14,463 nt of DNA from CAYZXU01 sp964482535 (GTDB taxonomy: Bacteria > Desulfobacterota > Desulfobacteria > Desulfobacterales > BuS5): positions 1 through 14,463 of the forward strand of contig CAYZXU010000060.1 of assembly GCA_964482535.1 (NCBI GenBank). Reading direction: 5' to 3'. Both the position numbers and the translations under genes were made by a program. Positions 14,123 to 14,463 of this stretch are shown here, piece by piece (within the stretch, counting starts at the first letter, position 1; the number at the start of each line of letters is the position of its first letter). The notes beneath the pieces were generated by a model, which was given only the letters and a program-made list of their open reading frames with translations, was not told where the DNA came from and did no database searches.

Positions 14123-14463
14123 TCGATAAACTGAATGGTGTAGAGTTTGGTTCCGTTTCGTTTCTGGCTGATGGTGACATCGAATCCGGCTCCTCGAATA
14201 GTTTCAAGATCGTTGGCAAAGCGCTGGGCAAACTGCCTCGATGAATCCATTTCAAATCGGAGACCGAAATCTCTGGCGACACGCTTGAGTGCCACGAACA
14301 ATTTCCGGAACAACACTTCCTTCAGGCTGCCGCTCTCGGTGCCTGCTTTTGTTGTGGAATCTCTACGGGAACAGCGGAAAAGGATTTGCATAAAAGATGG
14401 ATGATCAGGTACCAAAGCTTTTAATCTTTGGATCATATAATTCAGATGTATTTGAAGCAGTAT
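14104..14463 (-). CDS. Hypothetical protein with winged-helix-like C-terminus (partial)
   Basis: A minus-strand frame ending at 14104 and still open at the window edge. An ATG at 14436 would give 110 residues, but it has no Shine-Dalgarno and the frame continues upstream of it, so the true N-terminus may be outside. The C-terminal half (DSSRQFAQRFANDLETIRGA, then GFDVTISQKRNGTKLYTIQF) has the helix-helix-wing pattern of DNA-binding winged-helix proteins such as WYL or HTH_11 regulators (DLExLRxAGFxV, wing, YxI). That is inference from pattern only. The 3' end overlaps the convergent Fic gene by 19 bp. The opposite-strand frame at 14147-14404 reads as a shadow. Real-gene status is likely; function is unknown. 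Confidence 0.55.
   Translation of the reverse strand: MLLQIHLNYMIQRLKALVPDHPSFMQILFRCSRRDSTTKAGTESGSLKEVLFRKLFVALKRVARDFGLRFEMDSSRQFAQRFANDLETIRGAGFDVTISQKRNGTKLYTIQFIDQSGRL

Noticed and set aside
14147..14404. Plus-strand 85-residue frame at the right end
   Set aside because: Lies opposite a frame with a coherent winged-helix-like pattern; its own sequence is Arg/Ser/Asn-rich shadow-like text.

Overview
The window looks like a moderately AT-rich chromosomal segment of a Gram-negative bacterium, most likely an anaerobic member of the Desulfobacterota (former Deltaproteobacteria). The basis is the LeuRS, LptE, S20, YifB and Dus protein style, an FNT-type formate channel, and a DUF1302/DUF1329/MMPL outer-membrane cluster. 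No rRNA is present, so this placement is inference. Several genes start with TTG or GTG behind good Shine-Dalgarno sequences.

Positions 1-4841 are housekeeping DNA. They hold the 3' half of leuS, then lptE (LPS-assembly lipoprotein), a convergent rpsT (ribosomal protein S20, UUG start), and a divergent yifB followed 15 bp later by a dusB-like tRNA-dihydrouridine synthase. The rpsT-yifB divergent gap carries overlapping candidate promoters and a perfect 7+2+7 palindrome.

Positions 4890-6383 hold an intact FNT-family formate/nitrite channel followed by a scar. About 30 codons of the N-terminus of a type I restriction HsdR-like gene begin 1 nt after the channel stop codon. They run, out of frame, into an internal piece of a DUF3373-like outer-membrane protein. 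Two strong hairpins lie in the scar: a 15-bp stem at 5766-5799 and a perfect 12-bp stem with GTAGAGACGCAC arms at 6297-6324.

Positions 6384-11736 (minus strand) form a three-gene operon. Its products are an MMPL/RND-type inner-membrane transporter, a DUF1302 outer-membrane beta-barrel candidate, and an exported DUF1329 (LolA-like) protein. Together they could form an envelope-spanning route for a hydrophobic molecule; the cargo is unknown.

Positions 11737-12610 contain no confident gene. The first part is AT-rich. From about 12120 the composition changes, and the rest holds a 72-codon open frame, a nested inverted repeat (12334-12394) and an array of eight imperfect 15-bp direct repeats (consensus TAATNNTTTTACCAG) spaced 20, 22 or 30 bp. 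The array runs up to the ribosome-binding site of a Fic-domain protein (12611-14122) that has an intact HPFEDGNGRIHR active-site motif. A partial minus-strand gene with a winged-helix-like C-terminus overlaps the Fic 3' end. This right-hand part looks like accessory, probably transferred DNA, and the phased repeat array is the least explained structure in the window.
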